NCBI RefSeq assembly: GCF_013340935.1
Contig: NZ_WHOS01000014.1
Coordinates: 62,001 to 126,000, forward strand
Direction: 5' to 3'
DNA: 64,000 nt
Origin: Azospirillum melinis
Lineage (GTDB): Bacteria; Pseudomonadota; Alphaproteobacteria; Azospirillales; Azospirillaceae
A model generated the notes under the pieces. The model was not told the origin of the DNA. It searched no databases and saw nothing but the letters and a program-made list of their open reading frames with translations. Positions 37,420-46,052 of the stretch are shown in pieces (position 1 is the first letter of the stretch; every line of letters starts with the position of its first letter). The translations under genes and the position numbers were made by a program.

Positions 37420-39137
37420 GGTTCATCCGCGCATTCGGTGCTGAGGTGGCATAGGCCGCAGTAATGGCTGGCGTGGCAGTCGTCAGGCGGTGCACAAGAC
37501 GCGCTGGCGGAGCAGATCGAACTTGGCGCGGCCGAACATCTGCCGCTTGATGAGCTTCAGGCGGTTGATCTGCCCTTCGACCGGGCCATTGCTCCAGGGC
37601 TCCTGGAGAGCCGCTTGCAACGCGTCGAGATCGGCGGCCAGACCTTGAGCGAAGTTGCGCAGCGCTGTCGCGGAGGCCGCCTCCAGCCACGCGGCGAGGG
37701 ACCTCGCGCTCTGCCGGCGGAGGAGTTTGCCAAAGTCGTTGATGAGGTCTGCCACCTCACGGATGCTTGGCGCGATCGCCCGCACGGTGTCGACGAACCG
37801 GCGGTCGGCAGGGCTCAGCGTGGTCGGGTCACTCGTCAGCAGGCGGGCCGCGCGACGGCTGGATGGCACCCGCCACAACGGCAGGGGAGCATCAGGTCGC
37901 TCAGACTCGGCCATTCGCCGCCGTTTGGCCCAGCGGCGCACGATGTCATAGCCGCCCTCGAACCCCTGCTTGACGAGGGCGCGCCAGATGGCGGCGGCGT
38001 TGCGCCGTTCACTGCGCCATGCGGCCTTGGCGAAGGACGTGTAGCGATCCAGCAGGCTCGGCCCCGGAGACCGTCGATATGGAGCGGCTTCGCCGGCACG
38101 AAGCCACCGGCGCACCGCGTTGCGGGCTACCCCGGTCCGGCGGACGATCTCCTTGATCGGGAGCCCCTGCGCGTGCAACTGCGCGACCATGCGGTAGCGC
38201 ACCTGCCGCCGGGCGCCGGCATTGCTGGGCGACGGTTTCATGGCGTCCAGTGGGAAGGCGCATGCGGACGGGCGAACACCGGAGCCGCACAGCCGTGCAG
38301 CTTCGCGCAGTTCAGCGTGGTGGCGGTCCAGGAAGGAGCGCAGGGCGTCCGACGCGTTGACGAGCAGGTGCCACCGATCCGCCACCTGCACGGCGCACGG
38401 CGCGCCGGTGCGGATGGCTTCGGCGTAGGGGCCGGATCGATCACGGCTGACCAGCGCGACGGTCGGGTGTCGCTTCAGCCACCCGCGCAGAGGAGCGGCG
38501 GAGCGATCCGGCAGCAGGTCGATCACCCGGCCGCGTTCCAGATCGCACACGATGGTTCCGTAGCGCCGGCTGCGGCGCCATGCCCAGTCGTCGACACCAA
38601 TCACCCGCGGAGGCGGACACGGTGGTGGCGGCAGTTTGCGGATGAGGCGCAGGATGGTATCGCCGCTCACCGGCATGGCCAGCTTCGACGCCAACCGCGC
38701 CCCCGGCTCGCCGCCCAGCACCAGGCCGATCTGAGCTTGAGCCAACGCCAGCCGCCCCGTCCGCCGCTCCTTGCGGGCAATCTCGGGCAGGCGCTCGGCA
38801 AAGATGCGCGATCCGCAGTGCCGGCAACGGAAGCGACGAACCTGAACCCGCAGAACGATCTGGCGTCCCTGCCACGGCAAGTCAGCGATGGTGCGCCAAT
38901 AGTGGCTGTGAACGTGGTCCGATCCCGTTCCGCAGGTCGGACAGGTTGCCACCGTTCCAATCGTTCGGGCGGTGATGACGATGCGATCCTGCTCGATCAT
39001 AACCGCCGTCGCCTGAAGGCCGGCCGGCACCAGCGGCAGGGCGCAATCCGAGATCTGCATCATGTGAATCTCCCCGCTTCACATGTGCATCAACAGCTAC
39101 GAGCCGTCCGTCTCAGCACCGAAAGCACGGAAGAACC
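37420..39137 (-). mobile_element. Intact ISL3-family insertion sequence with 8-bp target duplication
   Basis: The 26-bp terminal inverted repeats at 37420-37445 and 39112-39137 differ at only three positions (outer end GGTTC). The element is flanked by the perfect 8-bp direct repeat CTTATTCC (37412-37419 and 39138-39145), the duplication length typical of ISL3. It contains one full-length transposase gene. The exact duplication shows a simple and fairly recent insertion, next to the right end of the IS21-type element. Confidence 0.93.
37483..39063 (-). CDS. ISL3-family transposase
   Basis: A 526-aa protein. The N-terminal zinc finger (CPTCGTGSDHVHSHY, then RRFRCRHCGSRIF) binds the ends. The DDE domain starts at VIGVDDWAWRRSRRYGTIVC (first Asp) and includes a conserved ADRWHLLVNASDAL segment (second Asp); the Glu is in WSNGPVEGQINRLKLIKRQM. 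A helix-turn-helix insertion occurs at about 290-330 (GLPIKEIVRRTGVARNAVRR). Two adjacent Met codons lie at the start. Complete and apparently functional. Confidence 0.93.
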   Translation of the reverse strand: MMQISDCALPLVPAGLQATAVMIEQDRIVITARTIGTVATCPTCGTGSDHVHSHYWRTIADLPWQGRQIVLRVQVRRFRCRHCGSRIFAERLPEIARKERRTGRLALAQAQIGLVLGGEPGARLASKLAMPVSGDTILRLIRKLPPPPCPPPRVIGVDDWAWRRSRRYGTIVCDLERGRVIDLLPDRSAAPLRGWLKRHPTVALVSRDRSGPYAEAIRTGAPCAVQVADRWHLLVNASDALRSFLDRHHAELREAARLCGSGVRPSACAFPLDAMKPSPSNAGARRQVRYRMVAQLHAQGLPIKEIVRRTGVARNAVRRWLRAGEAAPYRRSPGPSLLDRYTSFAKAAWRSERRNAAAIWRALVKQGFEGGYDIVRRWAKRRRMAESERPDAPLPLWRVPSSRRAARLLTSDPTTLSPADRRFVDTVRAIAPSIREVADLINDFGKLLRRQSARSLAAWLEAASATALRNFAQGLAADLDALQAALQEPWSNGPVEGQINRLKLIKRQMFGRAKFDLLRQRVLCTA

Positions 39138-39223
39138 CTTATTCCATGCCGATTCACACCCACCTGCCGCTTTCCGAACTGTGACTGTTCCCCCATGACC
39201 TGCCGGGCCGCCCAGCATCCAGC

Positions 39224-39484
39224 ATGACCGATCATCTTGCCGACGACATCGACGAGTTCATGGCCGATCTCCGCGCCTGGACGTCAAGCACCCAGCGCTT
39301 CGCCCAAAAAATCCATGCCCTGTCCCAGCTGCAGCGCTCACGCCCCGCGGAACTGCGAATCGAAGCGGAGGAAGCTGTCCAGCGGATCCAAAGCAGACGC
39401 TACACGGAGCAGGACGTGCGGGATCTGGTTGAGGCCCTCCGCCGGCAGAGGGCGGGATCCTCATCCCATCACGGTGACGGCTAA
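39224..39484 (+). CDS. Small hypothetical protein (86 aa)
   Basis: An acidic helical N-terminus (MTDHLADDIDEFMADLRAWT), then a basic helical part ending in a Ser/His tail. It may form a coiled coil. It lies within the 6.17-kb unit, between the ISL3 element and the unit's right end, and is probably part of the original unit. No family recognised. Confidence 0.45.
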   Translation: MTDHLADDIDEFMADLRAWTSSTQRFAQKIHALSQLQRSRPAELRIEAEEAVQRIQSRRYTEQDVRDLVEALRRQRAGSSSHHGDG

Positions 39485-39647
39485 CGCTGGTCCCTATACG
39501 CTTCCCGTCGGGCCTCCAGCCATGGCTGTATCTCCCTGCATCGCTCCCGCGCCGCCACCGTCACGTTCTCACACCGCTCCGATACTGGACTTGTGAACCG
39601 CCTCCTAACCGAGACGGCGATCCCAAAATGCGCAAAGTCGAGAATCA

Positions 39648-39667
39648 CTCTCGTGTAGTGACCCCCC
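39648..39667 (-). repeat. Right terminal inverted repeat of the 6.17-kb unit
   Basis: Inverse of 33498-33517 with one mismatch, followed directly by CCCATA, the second copy of the target duplication. Confidence 0.75.
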
Positions 39668-39889
39668 CATACGAACAGCATCCGGCTTTGGCACAGACGG
39701 ACCGGGACCACCTTCACCGTGACCGTCGTTCCGTTGATCGGGACGACCTCATGGCTCCGGTCGAACTGGCAGACCTCGCCCGGGGCAAAGCTCAACGGCA
39801 TATAGGCTTGGGCGATGGAGGCGCCTCCTCCTGCCGGCAAACCCGGGCGTAGCGGCGGACTGGGTCGTAGCCGCCCCTCAGGCACCCCA
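39668..39889 (-). pseudogene. Old istA copy, N-terminal-side half
   Basis: Minus-strand residues GGYDPVRRYARVCRQEE, then (after a frameshift) [20 protein letters not shown] and [20 protein letters not shown] with CQSRMLFV, clearly homologous to residues ~105-170 of the intact IstA. The copy is broken at SRMLFV exactly where the 6.17-kb unit begins; the remaining part continues at 33497. Its other end abuts the stop codon of the hybrid kinase at 39890. Confidence 0.75.
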
Positions 39890-42800
39890 TCACAGTATGG
39901 TGTCCTGGCGCGTGGAGCCGAGCAGCCGTTCCAGGGCCGCCCACAATTGGCCCGGCATGACCGGCTTGTGGATGATCCCCAGCCCATACCGGGCAATGTC
40001 GCGCGCACATTCCGCTCCGGTCTCGCCGGTCAGGATGACACCGGGAATCTCCAATCCCAGTTGGTTGCGAACATCCCTGATCGCCTCGCATCCGTTCCGT
40101 CCAGCCCGGAGGCGATAGTCGGCAACGATCACGTCCGGCCGGCGTCCCGCCTCGGCGACAATGGCCATGGCCTGCTCGGGGGAGCCGGAAATCAACGTGT
40201 CATACCCCCATTGCTCCAGCAATGTCCGCAGCGACATCAGAACGATGGTGTCGTCATCGATCAGAAGCGCAAGCCGCCCGCGCCCGATCGGATGGGCGGT
40301 CTCGCTGTCCGCGGTTTCGGTCTCCCGCACATCGGTGCTGAGGGCGATCGGGGCCTCGACGGAGAAAACGGATCCTTCTCCGAGTTTCGAGTGCACGCGG
40401 ACCTCATGGCCAAGGATCCGGGACAGACGCTGCACGATCGACAATCCCAGGCCGAGGCCGCGGCTACGGTCCCGCTCGGGATTGCCGACTTGGTGGAACT
40501 CGTCGAAGATCATGGCGATCTGGTCGTGAGGGATGCCGATGCCGGTGTCTGCGACGTCGATCCACGCGCTTTCCTTCTCGATCCGGCAGGACACCGTGAT
40601 CCCTCCATGCTCGGTATAACGGACCGCATTCTCGACGAGGTTGCGGATGATTCTCCCAAGCATGGTGCGGTCGCTGCGGACGGCCACGCTGCAGCAGGAA
40701 CCGTCGGAAGAAACGGACAGTCCCTTGGTGGCCGCGAGCGGCCGGTAGGAGTCGGTGATTTCCTGGATGAGCGTGTCGAGATCGAAGCTCGACACCTGCG
40801 GCTTGACCGCCTCGGCGTCGAGGCGGGAGACGTCGAGCAGGCTGTCCAGAAGAGACTTCATCGTCTCCGTTCCGCGCTCCAACATGAGCAGCATCTCCGT
40901 TCCGCGGCCATCCTTCACATGGGAGTGCAGCGCGCCGCCGAACAAAGCCATCGATTGGAGCGGTTGGCGCAGGTCGTGGCTGGCTGCCGCCAGGAAGCGG
41001 GCTTTCGCCCTGTTCGCCCGATCGGACTCCTCCTTCGCTGCCCGCAACGCGACTTCCAGCGTCTTGCGGTCGGTGATATCCACCGTGAGGCCCGACATTC
41101 GGAGCGGTCGGCCGGTTTCGTCATACTCGGCCTTGCCGATGCCGGCGACCCACCGTATGCCGCCATCCGGCAGCAGGACCCGGTATTCGACGTCGTAAGC
41201 GGTCTGCCGGGATGCCAAAGTCGTCCTGACCACCTGCCTTGCCTCGCTCCGGTCCTCCGGATGGAGCGCAGCCAGCCACTCCGAAAAGCATGCATGGCCG
41301 TCGCGGGGCTGTAGGCCATGGATCAGGTAATTGCCCGGCGACCAGTTGATTTCCCCGGACCGGATATCCCATGTCCAGGTTCCTGCCCTGGCGGACGCCA
41401 AGGCGGCGCTCAAGGTCCGTTCGCTTTCCCGTAACGCCTCTTCCATGGCTTTTCGCCGCGAGATGTCATGGAAGGCGACCACGACGAGTTCCACCCTGCC
41501 ATCGGCTCGATGAACGGGCACCGCCTCGACAAGAAAAGTGGTGATCGAGCCGTCACCCCGGCGGTAGTGCATCTCTTCCTGTGACACCACCTCTCCCCGC
41601 AGCGCCCGGGCGGGAGGGTACTCATCGGCAGGCAACGGTGTACCGTCGGCCCGGACGCCGCCATAGGCGCTGTAATCCGCAACGCCGGACGTCGCCATGA
41701 TACTGTGTCCGATCAGCTGCTCGGCTGCAGGGTTGTGCATGAGGAGGCGCCCCGACGGAGCCTCGACGATCAGCAATCCGATGGGCAGGCTGTCGGTGAT
41801 CGCCCGCAGCAGAAATCGTTCGCGCTCCAGATCACCAGCCAAAGCACGGCGTTCACCCTCCGCCGCCCTTTGCTCGGTGATGTCACGGAAATAGATGGCG
41901 ACGCCCTTGCGCGATGGGAAAACCCGCAGCGCGAACCATCGTCCAGTCCGTTGGTAGAAGAACTCGAACTCAACCTCTACACGGCGATCCATCACGTCCT
42001 TGAGGCAGGCTTCGAGGTCCGACCCGGCGAGACAGTCGAAGGCAGCCTGTGCATGGTCTCCGGTGACGTCACGGTCTAGGCTCAGGAGTTCCCATGCTTG
42101 GGGATTCAGGTAGGAGACCGTCCAATCGCTCTCGATTTCCATCACTGCGTCCGATGTGCTCTCCAGAACGGACGACATCCGGGCGGCGGCCTCGGCTTCC
42201 TGGCGCTTGGCGATGGCGAGCCGCGACGTCCCGTACGCGCCGCCGGCGAACACCAATCCAAGCAGCAGCACGAATGCCGCAAGGGAACCGGCGGCTGACC
42301 GGTCGATGGGAGACAGCGCTTCGACGGGATCGATGGCAACAGCCAGCATCAGCCCGGAATCCGTTGCCTGCGGCGGCAGGAAGGCGAAGCGCCTCTCCAC
42401 CCCGTCCAGGCCAGGAGACTGCCCCGATCCAGGAGCGGAGGCGGCCAAGGTGTAACGCAGCCGGTTCGGGATCGTGGAGCCAAGGACAAGGCCTTTGTCT
42501 ATCGGTGCTCGGGCGAGGATCTGTCCGTCCGGATGCACGATCGTAACGACGGCATAAGGCGGCCAGGACAGCTTGGCGACATAGTCTTTCAGCCAGTCCA
42601 GGTCGATCAAAGCGGTCATCGTGCCGTCCGGCTGACCGTTCGCCCCCATGTAGCTTTGCCGGTACGGCAGGATAGCCCGTCCTTGGGCGTTCGGTGCCGC
42701 CCGGATCGGACCGGGTTCGCCGACGACAACGCGGTCGTTCTGCAGCGCCTCCCGGAAACTCGGCAGATCGCCGATGTCGATGCCAACCGATCCAGGCTGC

Positions 42801-43141
42801 GTTGCGCACCACACCCGGCCAGTTTTATCGGCAAGCTGGATTTCGAGGTGATTCGGGTATAATGGCCTGAGCTCTGCCATGATGCCCAGGCACTCGGCAG
42901 GCGGCAGGCGGGGGACCCCGGTCGCCTGCAGGGTCGCGAAAATGTGGCGGATGTCCTCCACGGATTTTCGCTGTTCGGTGTCCACCAGCAAAAGGAGGCG
43001 TCCGGCTTCCGCCTCCAGTTCCTGTTCCCGCTCCTGACGCAGTGTGGTGAGAGAAAGAACCTCGTAGGCGAGCAGCGGAGCGGCCATCACAGCCGCACCG
43101 AGTGCGATTTTGACGTGGCTTCTGGGAATTCTCCAGCCCAC
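39890..43141 (-). CDS. Membrane-bound hybrid histidine kinase with dCache-like sensor and three PAS domains
   Basis: A 1083-aa protein. A membrane helix lies at ~10-32, then a periplasmic dCache-like sensor (~35-290) and a second helix at ~293-315 (AGSLAAFVLLLGLVFAGGAY). Three PAS domains follow near 330-430, 455-570 and 585-700 (ITDSLPIGLLIVEAPSG; TWTWDIRSGEINWSPGNYLI). The HisKA box is FLAAASHDLRQPLQSMALFG at ~730. The HATPase has NLVENAVRY, DTGIGIP and GLGLGLSIV. A C-terminal receiver at ~965-1075 has LLIDDDT, VIVADYRL and IIHKPVMPG. The type with HDLRQPLQ boxes is frequent in Azospirillum. Extracytoplasmic ligand sensing is expected. No partner gene is adjacent; the last codons touch the istA remnant. 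Confidence 0.92.
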   Translation of the reverse strand: MGWRIPRSHVKIALGAAVMAAPLLAYEVLSLTTLRQEREQELEAEAGRLLLLVDTEQRKSVEDIRHIFATLQATGVPRLPPAECLGIMAELRPLYPNHLEIQLADKTGRVWCATQPGSVGIDIGDLPSFREALQNDRVVVGEPGPIRAAPNAQGRAILPYRQSYMGANGQPDGTMTALIDLDWLKDYVAKLSWPPYAVVTIVHPDGQILARAPIDKGLVLGSTIPNRLRYTLAASAPGSGQSPGLDGVERRFAFLPPQATDSGLMLAVAIDPVEALSPIDRSAAGSLAAFVLLLGLVFAGGAYGTSRLAIAKRQEAEAAARMSSVLESTSDAVMEIESDWTVSYLNPQAWELLSLDRDVTGDHAQAAFDCLAGSDLEACLKDVMDRRVEVEFEFFYQRTGRWFALRVFPSRKGVAIYFRDITEQRAAEGERRALAGDLERERFLLRAITDSLPIGLLIVEAPSGRLLMHNPAAEQLIGHSIMATSGVADYSAYGGVRADGTPLPADEYPPARALRGEVVSQEEMHYRRGDGSITTFLVEAVPVHRADGRVELVVVAFHDISRRKAMEEALRESERTLSAALASARAGTWTWDIRSGEINWSPGNYLIHGLQPRDGHACFSEWLAALHPEDRSEARQVVRTTLASRQTAYDVEYRVLLPDGGIRWVAGIGKAEYDETGRPLRMSGLTVDITDRKTLEVALRAAKEESDRANRAKARFLAAASHDLRQPLQSMALFGGALHSHVKDGRGTEMLLMLERGTETMKSLLDSLLDVSRLDAEAVKPQVSSFDLDTLIQEITDSYRPLAATKGLSVSSDGSCCSVAVRSDRTMLGRIIRNLVENAVRYTEHGGITVSCRIEKESAWIDVADTGIGIPHDQIAMIFDEFHQVGNPERDRSRGLGLGLSIVQRLSRILGHEVRVHSKLGEGSVFSVEAPIALSTDVRETETADSETAHPIGRGRLALLIDDDTIVLMSLRTLLEQWGYDTLISGSPEQAMAIVAEAGRRPDVIVADYRLRAGRNGCEAIRDVRNQLGLEIPGVILTGETGAECARDIARYGLGIIHKPVMPGQLWAALERLLGSTRQDTIL

Positions 43142-43915
43142 GCTGACTGCCTCCCGTCAGCAATGCCCGCCTCGGCGAGGCGATGCACACCGCAAGACAG
43201 CTAAACGGAGCCGAGGCCGCATTGTTTCGTGAGCCCGGAACACCCGCTGGCCGGACTTCGGCCAGGGGGGGTGGGATAATATCTTCGATGCCTTGGCCGC
43301 GGTGGCTGGCCCACCGGCCCAGGTGACGATCGGCTCCAGAGTGGCGCGCGCCGATAGTTCGGCAACCGATGGCAAAGAGGGCAAGCGCCCAAGCCATCGG
43401 ATGGCCGCATGGCGGGCGACCCAGCAAAATCCGCGCGGTCGGCCGCTCGCCTTCCGCCGACTGGCGGTCGGAGTGCCGACGGCACCGCCGCCGACTGCCT
43501 GCTCGACCGGATGCGCGCCACGGGTCTCCTGCACGCCAGCAAGGGGTAGGATCGTGCTGCTGTGCGCGGGAAGGTCGAAGAGACGGGAGCCGCTCCCAAC
43601 ATCCCGCCACGCCTCAAATCATCTTTATGGCCGCCATTTGATCGCAGCTATCGTGGCCTGCTGGCTGCGAGCCCAGGCTCTGCGGATCCCGAGGCCGACG
43701 GTTCAGGGACCGATCGATGTGATCGAAGTCATAGGGGGTGAGGCAGATGCTTCTGATGGATTGACGGCTTCTTTCGCTTCTGATAGCCAAACCGGGCCGT
43801 ACATCATGCACACATACGCGACGTGTCGCGCTTTCCGCTCCGTGGGATCACTGCTTCCCCGCGGTGGTTTTGCACGTCTGCATCCGTTGCCTCCTGGTCC
43901 GCGGGGGGACGGATC
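43142..43915. other. Gap between kinase and AAA gene; no recognised gene
   Basis: ORFs on both strands (for example minus 43157-43534) have skewed Arg/Pro-rich composition and no resemblance to families. The region may contain the kinase promoter. It could also contain the left end of the Tn7-like element, but no convincing terminal repeat array was found. Confidence 0.4.
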
Positions 43916-45166
43916 ATGCTTGAGGCTCTCTCTCAGGCCGTTGCGGCGCAACTGAACAACCAGGTCTTCACCGGCGGCTTGGCCTTGGGGGCGTTCGGTG
44001 TCGTCGGCGCGGCGATCCTGCGGCTGTTGCCCTCCTTGCTGCGCTTCATCGTCGAGGCTTGGTTCATCACCACCGTCACCGTCGACAGCCGGTCGCCGCT
44101 GTTCGAGGCGCTGGTCGCCTGGTTCGCTGCTCACCCCTACAATGCCCGCTGTCGCCGACTGACCGCGGCCCGCGTGCCGCAAGGAGACGCCGAGGTCCTG
44201 CGCCTGTCTCCCGGACAGGGCAGCCATTTCCTGCGCGAGGGCGGAGTTCTGCTGTGGATCGAGCGTTCGGTAGGGGTCGGCAAGGAGGGGATGGTTTCAG
44301 CTGGACGCCAGCCTGTCGAGACGATCACCATGCGCGCCCTCTCCCGCGACCGGGCTGTGCTGACGAACCTGCTGCTGACTGTCGACCGCCAGTTCGGTGG
44401 CCGGGACTCTGACTGCATCGCCGTGCATATGGTGGAGTCTTACGGCGAGTGGAGCGGCCGCACGACCATCCGCCGGCGGCCGCTGAGTTCCGTCTTCCTC
44501 GCCGATGGCGTGGGCGAGGCCCTCCTGGAGGACGCCCGAACCTTCCTGGCCAGCGAGGCCTGGTACCGCACACGTGGCATTCCCTGGCGCCGCGGCTATC
44601 TGCTGTACGGTCCGCCCGGGACCGGCAAGACGAGCCTGATCCGGGCGCTCGCCAGTGAACTCGATCTCGACCTGAGCATCGTGAACCTTGCCTCCGACCG
44701 GCTCGACGACCAGCAACTGTGCGCGCTTCTCGGCACGGCGCCGGCGCGCAGCGTGCTTCTGTTCGAGGACATCGATGCCGTGTTCCGGGACCGGGACGCC
44801 GAGACGGCGGGCCGGGGCATCACCTTCTCAGGATTGCTGAACGCCATCGACGGGGTGATGTCGCAGGAGGGGCACCTGCTCGTGATGACGACCAACCACT
44901 TGGACCGGCTCGATCCGGCGCTGATTCGACCCGGGCGCATCGACCGGCGGCAGGAGATCGGCTTGGCCGAGGGCGGGCAGATCGCCCGCATGTTCCGGGC
45001 CTTCTACCCGGACCGGAGAGATCTGGCGGAGGCCTTCGTCGCCGCACTGGATGGCCGCGCCCTTGCCCCGGCTGCCTTGCAAGGGCATTTCCTTCAGTAT
45101 CGCAGTGATCCGGAAGGCGCGGTACGGACGGCGGGTACGCTTGGTGCTCAACCACCGCAACCTTGA
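43916..45166 (+). CDS. BCS1-like membrane AAA+ ATPase
   Basis: A 416-aa protein. It has an N-terminal membrane helix (~20-42), then a BCS1_N-type beta-rich region with MVESYGEWSGRTTIRRRPLS (the family pattern ...G.W.....RPLSSV). The AAA+ domain follows: YLLYGPPGTGKTSLIRALAS (Walker A), SVLLFEDIDAVFRDRD (Walker B), TTNHLDRLDPALIRPGRID (sensor-1 and second region of homology). Mitochondrial Bcs1 translocates a folded Rieske protein; bacterial homologues are less well known and occur in accessory islands. The ATG at 43916 follows a GGGGGGACGGATC purine run. An HTH gene starts 19 bases downstream. Role unknown. Confidence 0.8.
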   Translation: MLEALSQAVAAQLNNQVFTGGLALGAFGVVGAAILRLLPSLLRFIVEAWFITTVTVDSRSPLFEALVAWFAAHPYNARCRRLTAARVPQGDAEVLRLSPGQGSHFLREGGVLLWIERSVGVGKEGMVSAGRQPVETITMRALSRDRAVLTNLLLTVDRQFGGRDSDCIAVHMVESYGEWSGRTTIRRRPLSSVFLADGVGEALLEDARTFLASEAWYRTRGIPWRRGYLLYGPPGTGKTSLIRALASELDLDLSIVNLASDRLDDQQLCALLGTAPARSVLLFEDIDAVFRDRDAETAGRGITFSGLLNAIDGVMSQEGHLLVMTTNHLDRLDPALIRPGRIDRRQEIGLAEGGQIARMFRAFYPDRRDLAEAFVAALDGRALAPAALQGHFLQYRSDPEGAVRTAGTLGAQPPQP

Positions 45167-45185
45167 TGTCGAACGGGAGGCTCCC

Positions 45186-45824
45186 ATGACGACGGAACCA
45201 CGCGCCACCTTCCACCTGAACATCGGCACGACGCTGCAGGAGGCCACCCGGACGTTCGCCGAGGTTTGGCATCGGGCCGAAGCCGGCGATGCTGTCATGC
45301 CAGCAGAACACCTGGATTTTCCGTCCTGGGAGGTCCTGGCGCATGCCTTGCGCGATCCGATGATGCAGTCATTGTTCCCACCGGCCTTCCTCGCAGCTGT
45401 TGCTGGCCTGCGGCTGGCCAATGACGCCGAGGATCAGACGGTCAAGGCCGCGGTTGACTCTCCTGGAGCCGGAGACGCAGTCCCAGACCGGTCCCTCGAC
45501 GAACCCGTCAACCTCGCCGATGCGGCTGGTGAAAAGGCGATGGACCTGATCACGAGGAGCGGCAATCCGTGTCGAGATGCCGGGTCGCCGAATCCGGAAC
45601 TCATGGCGGTGAAACGGGAGGCGATCGAACTCTTGCGGGCGAAGCTGCACGAAACCGGCATGTCTGAGGCCGAGTTGGCCCGGCAAGCCTGTCTTGAGCT
45701 TTCCCAGGTATCGGAAATGATGGTCAGCAATCTGAACCGATTGGGAATCGGACGGATCAATCAGGGTCTGGCTGTGTTCGGGACTGAGATCAAGACCGAA
45801 TACCGGCTCCACTGCCTTAGCTGA
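45186..45824 (+). CDS. Putative DNA-binding protein with C-terminal XRE-like HTH
   Basis: A 212-aa protein starting 19 bases after the BCS1-like gene, likely in the same operon. The N-terminal ~80 residues (FHLNIGTTLQEATRTFAEVW, then AEHLDFPSWEVLAHAL) resemble small regulators with an IGTTL...W-RAEAGE...F-SWE pattern. An Ala/Asp-rich linker follows. The C-terminus (MSEAELARQACLELSQVSEM and IGRINQGLAVFGTEIKTEYR) resembles an XRE/HigA-type helix-turn-helix in which ISxM-L-G is altered. It may regulate the adjacent ATPase gene. Moderate certainty. Confidence 0.5.
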   Translation: MTTEPRATFHLNIGTTLQEATRTFAEVWHRAEAGDAVMPAEHLDFPSWEVLAHALRDPMMQSLFPPAFLAAVAGLRLANDAEDQTVKAAVDSPGAGDAVPDRSLDEPVNLADAAGEKAMDLITRSGNPCRDAGSPNPELMAVKREAIELLRAKLHETGMSEAELARQACLELSQVSEMMVSNLNRLGIGRINQGLAVFGTEIKTEYRLHCLS

Positions 45825-46052
45825 CGACCTAAGGGGGCAGGGGACAGCGACGAACACCTGATGGCCAAGCCCTTTGCCTGATCGTGGCGGTGCCGCTCAT
45901 GGTCGGTACAGCGACGGCGCGCCAGTCGGACGACAAAGTGCATCAGCAGATCATCGTCGAGCCGATCCGGACCTATCCAGAGTCCTGTGCGTACCCGTAC
46001 GGCCCCATGCGGAACGGGCACCGATGCAGCGGACGGAGGCTTGGCCCCCTGG

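Larger units (their letters stand above)
33498..39667. mobile_element. 6.17-kb unit with 20-bp inverted repeats and 6-bp target duplication
   Basis: GGGGTCACTACACGAAAGTG at 33498-33517 reappears inverted at 39648-39667 with one mismatch. The direct repeat CCCATA flanks both sides (33492-33497 and 39668-39673). Deleting the unit and one CCCATA rejoins the two halves of the old istA copy in the order of the intact gene, so this is a genuine insertion. It carries a 61-aa protein, a response regulator, a truncated ORF and an 86-aa ORF, and was later invaded by IS21-type and ISL3 elements. Without those, only ~1.9 kb remains, and no transposase of its own was found. It is therefore either a non-autonomous element or one whose transposase was lost. 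Confidence 0.75.

Noticed and set aside
43190-43215. ACAGCTAAACGG, similar to the repeats at 62021-62083, as a possible left end of the Tn7-like element
   Set aside because: A single partial match without a second copy nearby or a TGT terminus; likely chance.
43293-43955. 220-aa plus-strand ORF before the BCS1-like gene
   Set aside because: Arg/Pro/Ala-rich, no family resemblance, and it overlaps the true start of the ATPase gene, which has its own ribosome-binding site.
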